Below, piece by piece: positions 22,742-30,756 of a DNA stretch of 35,395 nucleotides; the stretch's first letter is position 1, and the number at the start of each line of letters is the position of its first letter. The position numbers and the translations under genes were made by a program. The stretch is taken from assembly GCA_021811865.1 (NCBI GenBank), contig JAKAQB010000035.1, positions 1 through 35,395 on the forward strand, in the 5' to 3' direction. The stretch comes from Actinomycetes bacterium (GTDB lineage Bacteria > Actinomycetota > Acidimicrobiia > Acidimicrobiales > Palsa-688). The notes under the pieces were generated by a model, which was not told the origin of the DNA, searched no databases, and saw only the letters and a list, made by a program, of their open reading frames with translations.

Positions 22742-23017
22742 GGCCGAACTCGTCCTCGACGGTGGATATGTGCGAATAGAAGATAGTCCGGTCGGAGCTG
22801 CCCATGGTGGATCCTGCCAGGTGAGGCTCGTGCAACACAGGATCCGCCAGCTGCATGAGGTAGTTCAGGGCGTCTGCGATCCCTTGACCCCGCGTGTGCG
22901 TAGCCTGGCACGAGGTTGCGCCTGTGAAGTTCTACGGTCTTCCGCGGTTCGGGACACGAGGACGACCCCACCTAACGTCACAGGCTGCCCGTAACATCGC
23001 CCCCAGAGGAGGTGGCC
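22742..23017. other. Intergenic stretch with an open protein-like minus-strand frame
   Basis: On the minus strand a frame following a TAG at about 22927 reads GQGIADALNYLMQLADPVLH, EPHLAGSTMGSS and FYSHISTVEDEFGHAQ up to the start of the unknown gene at 22741. It looks like coding sequence but has no good start; the first ATG is at LMQLAD. It lies in the same frame as the -1 coiled-coil segment of that gene. It may be the 3' end of a lost upstream gene or a displaced N-terminus. Confidence 0.3.
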
Positions 23018-23683
23018 ATGGCTATCCTGATGGCGGAACTACCGGTACATGAACGGCCGCGCGAACGGCTGGTTACTCACGGAGCCGAAGCCTTGTCCGA
23101 ACGAGAACTCCTCGCCCTGGTGCTTCGACACGGGAGCCGGGGCGAGAGTGCCCTCGACCTGGCCGCGGCACTCCTCGCCGAGTACGGCGGCCTCGCTCGC
23201 CTCGCCGCCGCAAGACCTGAGGAGCTAGCACGCCGCCAGGGGGTCGGAGAGGCGAAGGCCGCCGCACTGGTCGCTGCGTTCCAGTTGGGCCGTATGGCGG
23301 CCAACGAGGGAACCGTGGATGTCCAACTTCAGGGCCCGCATGACGTGTTCACCGCTAGCCGGCTGGAACTGGCCGGACAGCGCCGCGAGCACGTCCTTGT
23401 GTTGGTCTGCGATGCCGGCAACCGTCTTCGAAGGAGGGAAGCAGTGGCGGAGCGCTCCATCGACCGCTCGGCGCTTCCGGTACGGGAGATCCTCAACTGC
23501 GTTCTTCGGCACGATGGCCGCGCCTTCGCTGTCGCTCACAACCACCCGTCAGGAGATCCAACTCCCAGCGAAGCTGATGTGCTTGCCACGCGCGCCCTCG
23601 CCGCCGCAGCCAACGTCGTAGGTCTCCGCTTTCTCGATCACGTTGTCGTCGCCGGAGATCGCTGGCATCGGATCACTGCGTGA
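23018..23683 (+). CDS. radC: RadC-family JAB/MPN-domain protein
   Basis: 221 aa from the ATG 5 bp after GAGGAGG (23006-23012). Residues ~5-95 hold a helix-hairpin-helix-like region (ERPRERLVTHGAEALSEREL, LARRQGVGEAKAAALVAAFQ). Residues ~100-221 form the JAB1/MPN fold with JAMM-type metal ligands H174 and H176 in HNHPSGDPTPS and D187, and the upstream Glu in VREILN. RadC was once thought a DNA repair protein, but its activity is unsettled and it is often carried on mobile and defence islands, which suits this location. It is divergent from the AT-rich unknown gene and convergent with hsdS, overlapping its end by 11 bp. Confidence 0.9.
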   Translation: MAILMAELPVHERPRERLVTHGAEALSERELLALVLRHGSRGESALDLAAALLAEYGGLARLAAARPEELARRQGVGEAKAAALVAAFQLGRMAANEGTVDVQLQGPHDVFTASRLELAGQRREHVLVLVCDAGNRLRRREAVAERSIDRSALPVREILNCVLRHDGRAFAVAHNHPSGDPTPSEADVLATRALAAAANVVGLRFLDHVVVAGDRWHRITA

Positions 23684-24824
23684 GGCCCGCGAGTGCCTGG
23701 TTCAGCATGGATGCTCGCAACCCGTCGATGTACACCCCTCGACGCTGTCGAAGCAGCCCAGTCGTGCGGACCATGTCCACCATGGCTGCCAGGCGAACCT
23801 GCTCAGGCAATGGGGGCACTGGGATCTCGAGATTGAGGAACGCCGCTTCCTTCAGACGGTTCCGGCTCGTTGGGGTCCCGCCAGTGCTGCGGTCTTCCAC
23901 GAGTCCCCAAATCGCCGGGTCAGTGAAGAGGGCGAGTAGATAACGGACATCGAGGTTCGCGTGATCGACCTCGAACGTCGGAAACTCGCCTGACACGTAG
24001 CAGCCGTCAAGATGAGGTTCGACGACGGCGAACGATCCCTTCCATGCGAACAAGCGGTTGTACACAAAATCGCCCTGCTTCAGCCGGTGAAGCTTCGCCG
24101 CGGCCACCTCGTGGCCCATCTTCTGCTCCCGGGCGAAGAGGCCTTCGCCGTACCAGCGCACCCCCAGGAGGCGGTACTCCATAGCCGGATCCACGGACTC
24201 CTCCCGTCGGACTTGCTGGACGAGTTCGCCAACCGGTCGCCGCACGGAGCTGGTGTTAAGTAGGGACGGAGAGATTGAACGGGAAATCTTCGAAGTGGTC
24301 TCTCCGAGAGCATGAACCCGATCCAGCCGGCCATCAAGAGATCGAAGCCGCGCAGCGACGCTCCGCTGTTCTTCGATGTCGGGCAGCGGGACCTTGATCG
24401 AAAGGAACTCGTCCACGTGTACGCGCTGGCGGCGAAGGCCCAGGCCCCGCGTTGCCCCCGCGAGCAGTTCGTGAAACTCAGGCCAGCGCATCAAGTATCC
24501 GAGGTAGCTGGGTACAGCCCGCTCGCCATCGACCGTCAAGGTTGGAAACTCGCTGGACACGAAGTAGCCGTCGAATTCTGGCACCACCAGAGCCGCCGCT
24601 CCCTCCCAGGCGAAGAGCCGGCTGAAGACCACTTGATCGCGATGGAGGCGGAAGTACTGCTTGTAACTGGTCTCTGCACCGGTGATCGCTGGCCGCGCGA
24701 ACAGGCCTCGGCCGTAGCTCAGTATTCCGGCGGTGTGATACGTGGCCGTGGGCTCGATGGCCACTGGGTCTAGGTCGAGCGTCAGCACGTCTCCGAGCGG
24801 CCGGAGCGGGTAGCGGCTCTTCAT
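23673..24824 (-). CDS. hsdS: Type I restriction-modification specificity subunit
   Basis: 383 aa; ATG overlaps the hsdM stop (ATGA). Two target-recognition domains, residues ~25-105 and ~215-295, alternate with conserved helical spacers ending in QRVHVDEFLSIKVPLPDIEE and NRLKEAAFLNLEIPVPPLPE. The two domains resemble each other: SYGRGLFARPA/WYGEGLFAREQ, FSRLFAWEG/YNRLFAWKG and GYFVSSEFPTLTVD/GCYVSGEFPTFEVD. HsdS reads a bipartite DNA sequence, one half per domain, and recruits two HsdM and two HsdR. Similar half-domains suggest related half-sites. It is the last gene of the restriction operon and its 3' end overlaps radC on the opposite strand. Confidence 0.92.
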   Translation of the reverse strand: MKSRYPLRPLGDVLTLDLDPVAIEPTATYHTAGILSYGRGLFARPAITGAETSYKQYFRLHRDQVVFSRLFAWEGAAALVVPEFDGYFVSSEFPTLTVDGERAVPSYLGYLMRWPEFHELLAGATRGLGLRRQRVHVDEFLSIKVPLPDIEEQRSVAARLRSLDGRLDRVHALGETTSKISRSISPSLLNTSSVRRPVGELVQQVRREESVDPAMEYRLLGVRWYGEGLFAREQKMGHEVAAAKLHRLKQGDFVYNRLFAWKGSFAVVEPHLDGCYVSGEFPTFEVDHANLDVRYLLALFTDPAIWGLVEDRSTGGTPTSRNRLKEAAFLNLEIPVPPLPEQVRLAAMVDMVRTTGLLRQRRGVYIDGLRASMLNQALAGLTQ

Positions 24825-26308
24825 CCCTTCGCCAGTTCAGACTCGATCTCGTGGATAAGGCTGAGGATCTCTTCCTCCGTCTTGAGCAGCTCCGCCACGA
24901 GCTCCTGCGGGGGGCGGTGAGCGAGGTCGTCTGGGCGGTTCGGATTGCGAAGATCGAGATTGAACCCGTTGGCCTCGATCTCACCGATGGGCACGCGCCA
25001 AGCCTGCTCGGTCTCCTTCCGGCCCTTCCGAGCTGGCCCGCCCCACCACGTCTGGCAGTCGGCGAACTCCTCGAAGCGCAAAGGCTTCGTCTTGGTGTAG
25101 TTCTTCCTACCCTCCGGCAAGGGCAGCTCGTAGTACCAGATCTCCTTGGTCCGCCCGGTCTTCTCGAAGAAGAGCAAGTTGGCCGGGATGCTGGTGTATG
25201 GAGCGAAGACTCCCGGTGGGAGGCGGACGATCGTGTGCAGGTTGTAGTCGTCCAGGAGGCGCTCCTTGATGCGCGCCCCGACGCCGTCGCCGAAGAGCAC
25301 CCCGTTCGGCACGACGATGCCGCACCGGCCGCCGGGTCGGAGGATGCGCTGGACCAGCTGGAGGAAGAGCCACGCCGTCTCCGCCGTGCGGGTGGCCTCG
25401 GGGAAGTTCGCCTGGATGCCCTTTTCCTCCTCCCCGCCGAATGGCGGGTTGGTGAGCACCACGTCGACGCGATCAGCGTTGCGGATGTCGGTCACCGGGC
25501 GAGCGAGCGCGTTGTCGCGGATGATGTGGGGTTGCTGGACTTCGTGGAGCAGCAGGTTCATCATGCCGAGCAGGTACGGGAGCGGCTTCTTCTCGACTCC
25601 CCGGATGTCGCCGTCGAGGGCGCGCAGTTCCTCGACGCTGCGGACCTCGGGCTGCATGTGCCCCAGCGCCTCGACGAGGAAGCCTCCGGTCCCGCACGCT
25701 GGGTCGAGCACGGTCTCGCCGAGGTGTGGATCGACCTGCTGCACCATGAATCGGATGACGGGCCTCGGCGTGTAGAACTCGCCGGAGTCACCGGCAGCGT
25801 CGCGCATCTCACGGAGCATCGATTCGTAGAGATGGGCCATCGTGTGGATGTCGTCGCTCGAGGTGAAGTTGACCTCGTTGACCTTGTTGACGACGTCTCG
25901 GAGGAGGTAGCCCGAGAGCATCCGGTTGTGGGTCTCCTTGAACACCGCCGCGATCACGTCCCGCGGATCGTCCTGCCCGACGCCTTGCAGGTCGCGGAAG
26001 TACGGCAAGAGGTCGTCGTTCACGAACGCCAGCAGGCCCTCGCCAGTGCGCCCGTTCACCGGGTCGGCCGCCCAGTCACGCCAGCGGTACGGAGCCTCGA
26101 TCGCGGGACGGAACTTCCGGTCGGTCACCTCGCGGCGTTCCTCCAGCCCGTCGTAGGCGCGGAGGAAGAGGAGCCATGCCAGCTGCGGAATGCGGTCGAG
26201 GTCGCCGTTCAGCCCGGCGTCCTTGCGCATGGTGTCGCGGGCGGCTTTGATGACGGCCGAGAGCTTCGCCTGCGGACTGGTGGGGGCGGCCTTGGAGCGT
26301 TTGGGCAT
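24821..26308 (-). CDS. hsdM: Type I restriction-modification N6-adenine methyltransferase
   Basis: 495 aa. An N-terminal HsdM helical bundle (residues ~12-150, with LAWLLFLRAYDGLEERREVT) precedes the methylase domain. Motif I is DPACGTGGFLVEAL at ~206, which binds S-adenosylmethionine, and motif IV is NPPFGG at ~288, the catalytic pocket for adenine N6. The region FYTPRPVIRFMVQQ just before motif I is standard for HsdM. With HsdS it forms the modification enzyme that protects host DNA; with HsdR it forms the restriction complex. It starts 6 bp after abiEii and overlaps hsdS by 4 bp, so it is co-transcribed with both. Confidence 0.95.
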   Translation of the reverse strand: MPKRSKAAPTSPQAKLSAVIKAARDTMRKDAGLNGDLDRIPQLAWLLFLRAYDGLEERREVTDRKFRPAIEAPYRWRDWAADPVNGRTGEGLLAFVNDDLLPYFRDLQGVGQDDPRDVIAAVFKETHNRMLSGYLLRDVVNKVNEVNFTSSDDIHTMAHLYESMLREMRDAAGDSGEFYTPRPVIRFMVQQVDPHLGETVLDPACGTGGFLVEALGHMQPEVRSVEELRALDGDIRGVEKKPLPYLLGMMNLLLHEVQQPHIIRDNALARPVTDIRNADRVDVVLTNPPFGGEEEKGIQANFPEATRTAETAWLFLQLVQRILRPGGRCGIVVPNGVLFGDGVGARIKERLLDDYNLHTIVRLPPGVFAPYTSIPANLLFFEKTGRTKEIWYYELPLPEGRKNYTKTKPLRFEEFADCQTWWGGPARKGRKETEQAWRVPIGEIEANGFNLDLRNPNRPDDLAHRPPQELVAELLKTEEEILSLIHEIESELAKG

Positions 26309-26314
26309 GGGACG

Positions 26315-27175
26315 CTATTCCTGTCTCGATAGGGTCTGGCGCCAGAAGGCACGCAGAAGGTGCATGGCATCGTCAAGGGTGGCGGCGCTGACGTCGAGGT
26401 CGTCTGCCAGCTCCCGGTAGCGGACAGGCCAATCGGGCGGCGGGTCAGGCAGCTCTTCCGGCACGGGATGGCTCGTTCGTGCCTCGAAGACATGGACGAC
26501 CGTGTCGTAGAGCCGTGTGTCGGGCTGGAGCCCGTCATCGATGAGCAGGACGAGGTCCACCAAGTCCCTCACCCGCGTGCTCGGCCGGGAAGTGTAGGTC
26601 CGGGTCAGTGCGTGCAGTTTCTCGGCGAAATGCTGAGAGCGATCGACGACCTCTACCTCGCACGGACCGATCCCGGCGAAGGCGAGGGCCCCAGGGAGGC
26701 GAAGCCGTTCGGTCCCGCTGATCTCGGTCTCACGAATGACGAGGTCGACTCGGACGGCAGCGAACTGCCTGCCGGCGAGCGTCGCTTCGACCGGGAACCG
26801 CCAACCCGGCCGGCCGGCTTCGTCCACCTGCAGGTCGCGTGCGTCGCCGACCGTGAAGCGGAACCGGTCGTGGTCGGCGTCGACTGCGAGGGGTCCGGCG
26901 AGCGCTGCCCGGGCGTCAACACCGGTGGTCAGCGGATGCCTGGCGGCGAGGTCCATGTCACGGGTGCTCCGGGCGCGGTCGTGCCATCGCACCTCGAGCG
27001 CCATCCCGCCTTTGAGGATCCAGCAGCCTGGCTCGGCCGCTTCGAGTCGGGCCAGCATTCGCTCGAACACCACTCGCCGGCGGAGCCGGTTGAGGTCCGC
27101 TCCTGCGTCACGCGACCTTGCGCCCAGCCGTGCTTCGAGCGCCGCTCGGAACGCTCCGTCAGTTCCGTAGGTCAT
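26315..27175 (-). CDS. abiEii: AbiEii-type nucleotidyltransferase toxin
   Basis: 286 aa. Nucleotidyltransferase motifs typical of AbiEii/AbiGii: ILKGGMALEVRW (53-64), RSTRDMDLAARHPL (69-82) with the paired acidic residues D73/D75, and the later EKLHALTRTYTSRPSTRVRD and LVDLVLL motif near 187-210. AbiEii toxins arrest growth by acting as nucleotidyltransferases, in studied cases on tRNA 3' ends, and block phage spread. The gene overlaps abiEi by 4 bp (ATGA) and precedes hsdM by 6 bp. Its place inside the restriction operon suggests it backs up restriction or guards against loss of the locus. Confidence 0.88.
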   Translation of the reverse strand: MTYGTDGAFRAALEARLGARSRDAGADLNRLRRRVVFERMLARLEAAEPGCWILKGGMALEVRWHDRARSTRDMDLAARHPLTTGVDARAALAGPLAVDADHDRFRFTVGDARDLQVDEAGRPGWRFPVEATLAGRQFAAVRVDLVIRETEISGTERLRLPGALAFAGIGPCEVEVVDRSQHFAEKLHALTRTYTSRPSTRVRDLVDLVLLIDDGLQPDTRLYDTVVHVFEARTSHPVPEELPDPPPDWPVRYRELADDLDVSAATLDDAMHLLRAFWRQTLSRQE

Positions 27176-27768
27176 GCGGCGGTTGCCATCTGGAGCGCCT
27201 GGTGGAGACGGGTAGCGGCGCGTGGGCCCAGCTCCCGCGCCCGGCCGATGATCGTTTGCTCCAGGGTGGGGTCCTTGGCGCAGCCGTCGACGAGTGCACT
27301 GGCGAGCTGGTCGAGGTCGAGGTGGGATGCCGCCACGTCGAGAAGCGTCCGCAGCGGGCTCGTGACCCGGAACCCCTCGTGCTCCCAGATGTCGTGCTCG
27401 TCGACGGAGCCGCGATGCAGGACGACGCCGGCTGCAGTCGAGCGGAAGTTGGCCGGGACGATCAGGTGGACGGCGGTCGGGTTCGCCTCTCCCAGCTCAT
27501 GGACAGCGAGCGCCGTCTCGTGGGACACGACGGCTCGTCCACGAGCCCACAGCGACCAGCGGACCAGGTCGTCGTGCGTTCCGACAGGCCACTCGGGCAG
27601 CCGGAAGAGGCCCCGGTCGACCCGGATCCAGTTGCCCCGGTCGGCATGGAACTTCTGCGCCTGGTAGGAGTACCCGACGCCGAGCGCCTGCGCCGCGCTG
27701 AAGTATCCCGACTGGGTCGCAGCCAGGGCAGCCAGACGGCGTCGGAGATCCTGGCGGTCGACTCGCAC
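27172..27768 (-). CDS. abiEi: AbiEi-type antitoxin / transcriptional repressor
   Basis: 198 aa from GTG. Residues ~8-60 match the winged-helix N-terminus of AbiEi proteins (AATQSGYFSAAQALGVGYSY, GNWIRVDRGLFRLPEWP). The remainder is the AbiEi C-terminal domain, with VVSHETALAVHELGEANPTA and VTSPLRTLLDVAA. In type IV AbiE systems AbiEi represses transcription and counters the toxin without forming a stable complex. The 36-bp gap after hsdR is AT-rich and contains TAGGAT (27780-27775, minus strand) 6 bp before the start, so abiEi-abiEii may also be transcribed from their own, possibly leaderless, promoter under AbiEi control. Confidence 0.85.
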   Translation of the reverse strand: MRVDRQDLRRRLAALAATQSGYFSAAQALGVGYSYQAQKFHADRGNWIRVDRGLFRLPEWPVGTHDDLVRWSLWARGRAVVSHETALAVHELGEANPTAVHLIVPANFRSTAAGVVLHRGSVDEHDIWEHEGFRVTSPLRTLLDVAASHLDLDQLASALVDGCAKDPTLEQTIIGRARELGPRAATRLHQALQMATAA

Positions 27769-27774
27769 CCCATA

Positions 27775-27780
27775 ATCCTA
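27775..27780 (-). promoter_or_regulatory. Possible -10 element of an internal abiEi promoter
   Basis: TAGGAT on the minus strand in the AT-rich hsdR-abiEi gap, 6 nt before the GTG start. No strong -35 is visible. It would let the toxin-antitoxin pair and the downstream hsdM-hsdS be expressed without hsdR. Confidence 0.3.
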
Positions 27781-27804
27781 CATCGAATCTTTAGTTTCAC
27801 GTGC

Positions 27805-30210
27805 CTACGAGGCGTAGAGCAGCTCTTCGAGGCGCTCGACGGCGTCTTGGAAACCGTGAGGTCCGCCGAACTGGGCGGCGATCTCGGTGGGGCTCCCGTG
27901 CCGGTCCAGGGGCGGGACCTCGAGCACCCGAAGGTCGTCGAGCTGGGAGATGCCGTGGTCGGCGTACTTGTCGAGGAGGTCGGCGAGTACAGCCCGGGCC
28001 TCCGGCGAGAAGGAGCCCAGGAAGGCAGCCTGTCGATTCCGGACACGCCCGGCTCGCTCTCGCCGGGTGATGGCGTCGCCGTTCCACGCCACGTGGACGA
28101 GCAGGTCGAGCGGGTCGAGGTCGCTGAGCCCGAGCCTCTCGGCTGCTTCGGCGAGGTCGATGCCTCGCGTGAGCAACGCATCGGCGACTTCCGTTCGCCC
28201 GGGCGGGCTACGCCATGCCGCCCGAAGATCGTTCGGGTTCGGGTAGAGCCGGCGGACCGTGTCGGCGAGGTAGTCGCTGTACTCGGCAACTCGCAAGCGC
28301 CCGGTCGTGGGATCGGGGAGGTAGATCCCCTCGACGGCGACATAGGCAGTGCCGTCGTCGACGTAGAACTTCCGGACCGCGACGTCCTCTACGTCGTCCG
28401 GGTCAGCTTCGTCCGAGCCGGTGCCTTCGTTACCGTAGGCGGGCTCGGGCTCGGCGACCTCCGGCTCGCTCACGATCCCGCCTTCGTCGTCGATCTCCTC
28501 GGTGACCGGCGGCGCTTCGGGGGGACCGTCGAACTCCGGGTCCTCGAACAGGGCCGTGGCCCCTGAGTAGTCGATGATCTCGAAGGTGAGCTTGTCATCG
28601 TCGGGGTAGAGCCGCGTCCCCCGCCCGATGATCTGCTTGAAGTCCACCATGGAGCCGATCGGCTTGAAGAGCACGATGTTGCGCACGGTGGGCAGGTCCA
28701 CGCCGGTCGAGAGCAGCTGGGAGGTCGTGGCGATGACTGGCGTCTCACGCTCCGGGTCGGCGAAGTCGCCCAGGTGCTGGCGGCCCACGTCGCCCTCGTC
28801 GGAGACGATCCGGACCGCGTAGTTCGGGTACTGGCGGGCCAGGTCCGCGTTGGCATTGTTGAGCGACTGGCGCATCTGGTCCGCGTGCTCGGAGTCCACG
28901 CAGAACACCACGGTCTTCGCCATGCGGTCGGTGCGCCGGAGGTAGTCGCTCAGGTGCCGCGCCGCCTGGTCGGTCCGGACCAGCAACGACACCACGCGCT
29001 CGAAGTGCTTGGTCTCGTACACGCCTTCGGGGATCTCACGTCCGAAACGATCGAGCTGGCCAGGTGCCGGTGACCAGCCCTCGGCGTCGGGACTGAGCAC
29101 GACCCGCCGCACGCGGTAGGGGGCGAGGAAGCCGTCGTCGATGCCTTGTGCCAGCGAGTAGGTGTAGGCCGGATCACCGAAGTACCTGTAGGTGTCACGG
29201 TTCTCCTCGCGAAGGGGCGTAGCGGTCATGCCCAGCTGCACGGCTGGTGCGAAGTGCTGCAAGATCGCCCGCCACGACGACTCGTCCCGTGCACTTCCCC
29301 GGTGGCACTCGTCAACGACGACGAGATCGAAGTAATCCGCCGGATAGTCCCGGAAGACCCCGAGCGCGTCGCCGGAGTCGGCCAGTGACTGGTAGAGCGC
29401 GAAGTAGACCTCCCGGCCGGTCTTCGCCTCGCCCTGCACCTTCCAGATCGCGTCTCCGAACACCGGCTTGAACTCGCGCGAGATCGGCTGGTCGACGAGG
29501 ATGTTCCGGTCAGCAAGGTAGAGGAAGCGGGGTCTCCGCCCCTCTCGCCACCGGCTCTGCCAGAGCTTCCAGATGATCTGGAGAGCCACGAAGGTCTTCC
29601 CCGTGCCGGTGGCCAGCGTCAGCAGGACCCGGTCGCGTCCATCATTGAGCATCGCCCCCAGCGCGGCGTCGATGGCCGCCCGCTGGTAGTAGCGGGGCTC
29701 CTTGACGCGGCCGTCGGGCAGCCGCAGGTCGCGGTTGAACGGCAGCAGTCGCGTCTCGATCGCCACCTCGTCCACGAGGCCCTTCCAGGCTCGGTAGCGC
29801 TGCCACATCTCCTCTGGGGTCGGGAAGGCGTCCAGGTTCGACTCCCGGCCCGTGTCGTAGTCGTGCTCGACGATCCCCTTGCCGTTCGTCGAGTACGCCA
29901 AGGGCAGGCGCAGCATCTCCGCGTACCGCTTCGCCTGCTGCAATCCATCGCCGGCCCGCTTGTGCTCCCGCTTCGCCTCCACGACGGCCACTGGGACGTT
30001 GGGCTCGTACTCCAGTACGTAGTCGGCACGGAGCGGGTCGTCCCGCTTGTGGTCTCGTCGACGCCTCGGCTGCCGGGGGACCGGCACGATCTTCCCGTCG
30101 GTCACCCGGTACTGCTCGACGAAGCGGTCCTTCCACCCGGCGGCATCGAGGCGCGGCACGACGTAGTCACGACACGTGTCCTTCTCCAGCGGCCCCGACA
30201 TCGCGTTCAC
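27805..30210 (-). CDS. hsdR: Type I restriction enzyme motor/nuclease subunit (EcoEI-like)
   Basis: 801 aa from GTG; ATG 30201 is an alternative start. N-terminal PD-(D/E)xK nuclease: D63 in RADYVLEYEP, E78 and K80 in VVEAK, and the QAKRYAEML motif X-like helix. The helicase core has ATGTGKT (200-206), DECH (300-303), GMTATPL at ~325, QLLSTGVDLP and the IIGRGTRL motif VI. The C-terminal ~200 residues contain an acidic linker and the helical HsdM-binding domain. Length matches EcoEI/type IB-like HsdR. It translocates and cuts unmodified DNA far from the HsdS site. It is first of the hsdR-abiEi-abiEii-hsdM-hsdS series, all on the minus strand. Confidence 0.95.
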   Translation of the reverse strand: MNAMSGPLEKDTCRDYVVPRLDAAGWKDRFVEQYRVTDGKIVPVPRQPRRRRDHKRDDPLRADYVLEYEPNVPVAVVEAKREHKRAGDGLQQAKRYAEMLRLPLAYSTNGKGIVEHDYDTGRESNLDAFPTPEEMWQRYRAWKGLVDEVAIETRLLPFNRDLRLPDGRVKEPRYYQRAAIDAALGAMLNDGRDRVLLTLATGTGKTFVALQIIWKLWQSRWREGRRPRFLYLADRNILVDQPISREFKPVFGDAIWKVQGEAKTGREVYFALYQSLADSGDALGVFRDYPADYFDLVVVDECHRGSARDESSWRAILQHFAPAVQLGMTATPLREENRDTYRYFGDPAYTYSLAQGIDDGFLAPYRVRRVVLSPDAEGWSPAPGQLDRFGREIPEGVYETKHFERVVSLLVRTDQAARHLSDYLRRTDRMAKTVVFCVDSEHADQMRQSLNNANADLARQYPNYAVRIVSDEGDVGRQHLGDFADPERETPVIATTSQLLSTGVDLPTVRNIVLFKPIGSMVDFKQIIGRGTRLYPDDDKLTFEIIDYSGATALFEDPEFDGPPEAPPVTEEIDDEGGIVSEPEVAEPEPAYGNEGTGSDEADPDDVEDVAVRKFYVDDGTAYVAVEGIYLPDPTTGRLRVAEYSDYLADTVRRLYPNPNDLRAAWRSPPGRTEVADALLTRGIDLAEAAERLGLSDLDPLDLLVHVAWNGDAITRRERAGRVRNRQAAFLGSFSPEARAVLADLLDKYADHGISQLDDLRVLEVPPLDRHGSPTEIAAQFGGPHGFQDAVERLEELLYAS

Positions 30211-30263
30211 GCTACTTCTGCAGGTCCAGGCGTCGCCGAAGGGCGAGGCGTCGGCACGACCGT

Positions 30264-30614
30264 CTACTCGACACCGGGCCCGACCGTGCCGTGAGAATCG
30301 CTAGCCCGGTTCGCGCGCGGAAGCCGCTCGGGTGGCTGCCGGTAGCGGCGGTAGAGCGTCTGCCACGGGATGCCGACCAACGGTGCGATCTCGCGCCAAG
30401 GATGGCGATGGGGTCGGGCCCACACCGCCGACCACACGGCTTGGTGGAAGGCCAGCTCGGCCTGGCGGCGCGCGGCAGCGAGCGCCTGCAGGCGCTCGGG
30501 CACGTCGCTGGCTGCCTGCGCGGCCAGGCCCCACCGGACCATCGCATTGGTGGCCTCGCCGGCGTGCTCGGCCAGCCGCGCCGTGTCCCGTTCCATCGCG
30601 TACTCGCTGCTCAC
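30264..30614 (-). CDS. Small HTH-like protein upstream of hsdR
   Basis: 116 aa from GTG. The N-terminal two thirds are helical and Ala-rich (ERLQALAAARRQAELAFHQA); residues ~72-92 (PWREIAPLVGIPWQTLYRRY) look like a helix-turn-helix in which the second helix follows GIPWQ. The tail is disordered. It lies 53 bp before hsdR on the same strand and divergent from the TraG-like gene. Similar small proteins are, from memory, common next to mobile-element genes of actinobacteria. A controller of the restriction operon or of the transfer genes is a reasonable guess, no more. Confidence 0.55.
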   Translation of the reverse strand: MSSEYAMERDTARLAEHAGEATNAMVRWGLAAQAASDVPERLQALAAARRQAELAFHQAVWSAVWARPHRHPWREIAPLVGIPWQTLYRRYRQPPERLPRANRASDSHGTVGPGVE

Positions 30615-30756
30615 AGAGCCGAGCGTAGTGCCGCTGTCTCAAATCCGCGACAAATCGTCCAAAAACGGGGCCGAACCCCATGTTCTTAAGCAGAGGGTGC
30701 TCCACCGACCGGACCGCTCCCGTCTCGGCCCGCCCGTGAGCGAAAGGACTCCGACC

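Noticed and set aside
24851..26332. 493-aa plus-strand frame opposite hsdM
   Set aside because: Antisense shadow of hsdM. No recognisable domain; the composition (Val/Glu/Arg/His-rich) is typical of reverse reading of GC-rich genes.
30635..30678. Short inverted repeats (TGTC-N10-GACA and GGGG-N5-CCCC) before the TraG-like gene
   Set aside because: Arms of 4 bp are expected by chance in this composition. They may matter for the small HTH protein but cannot be supported.
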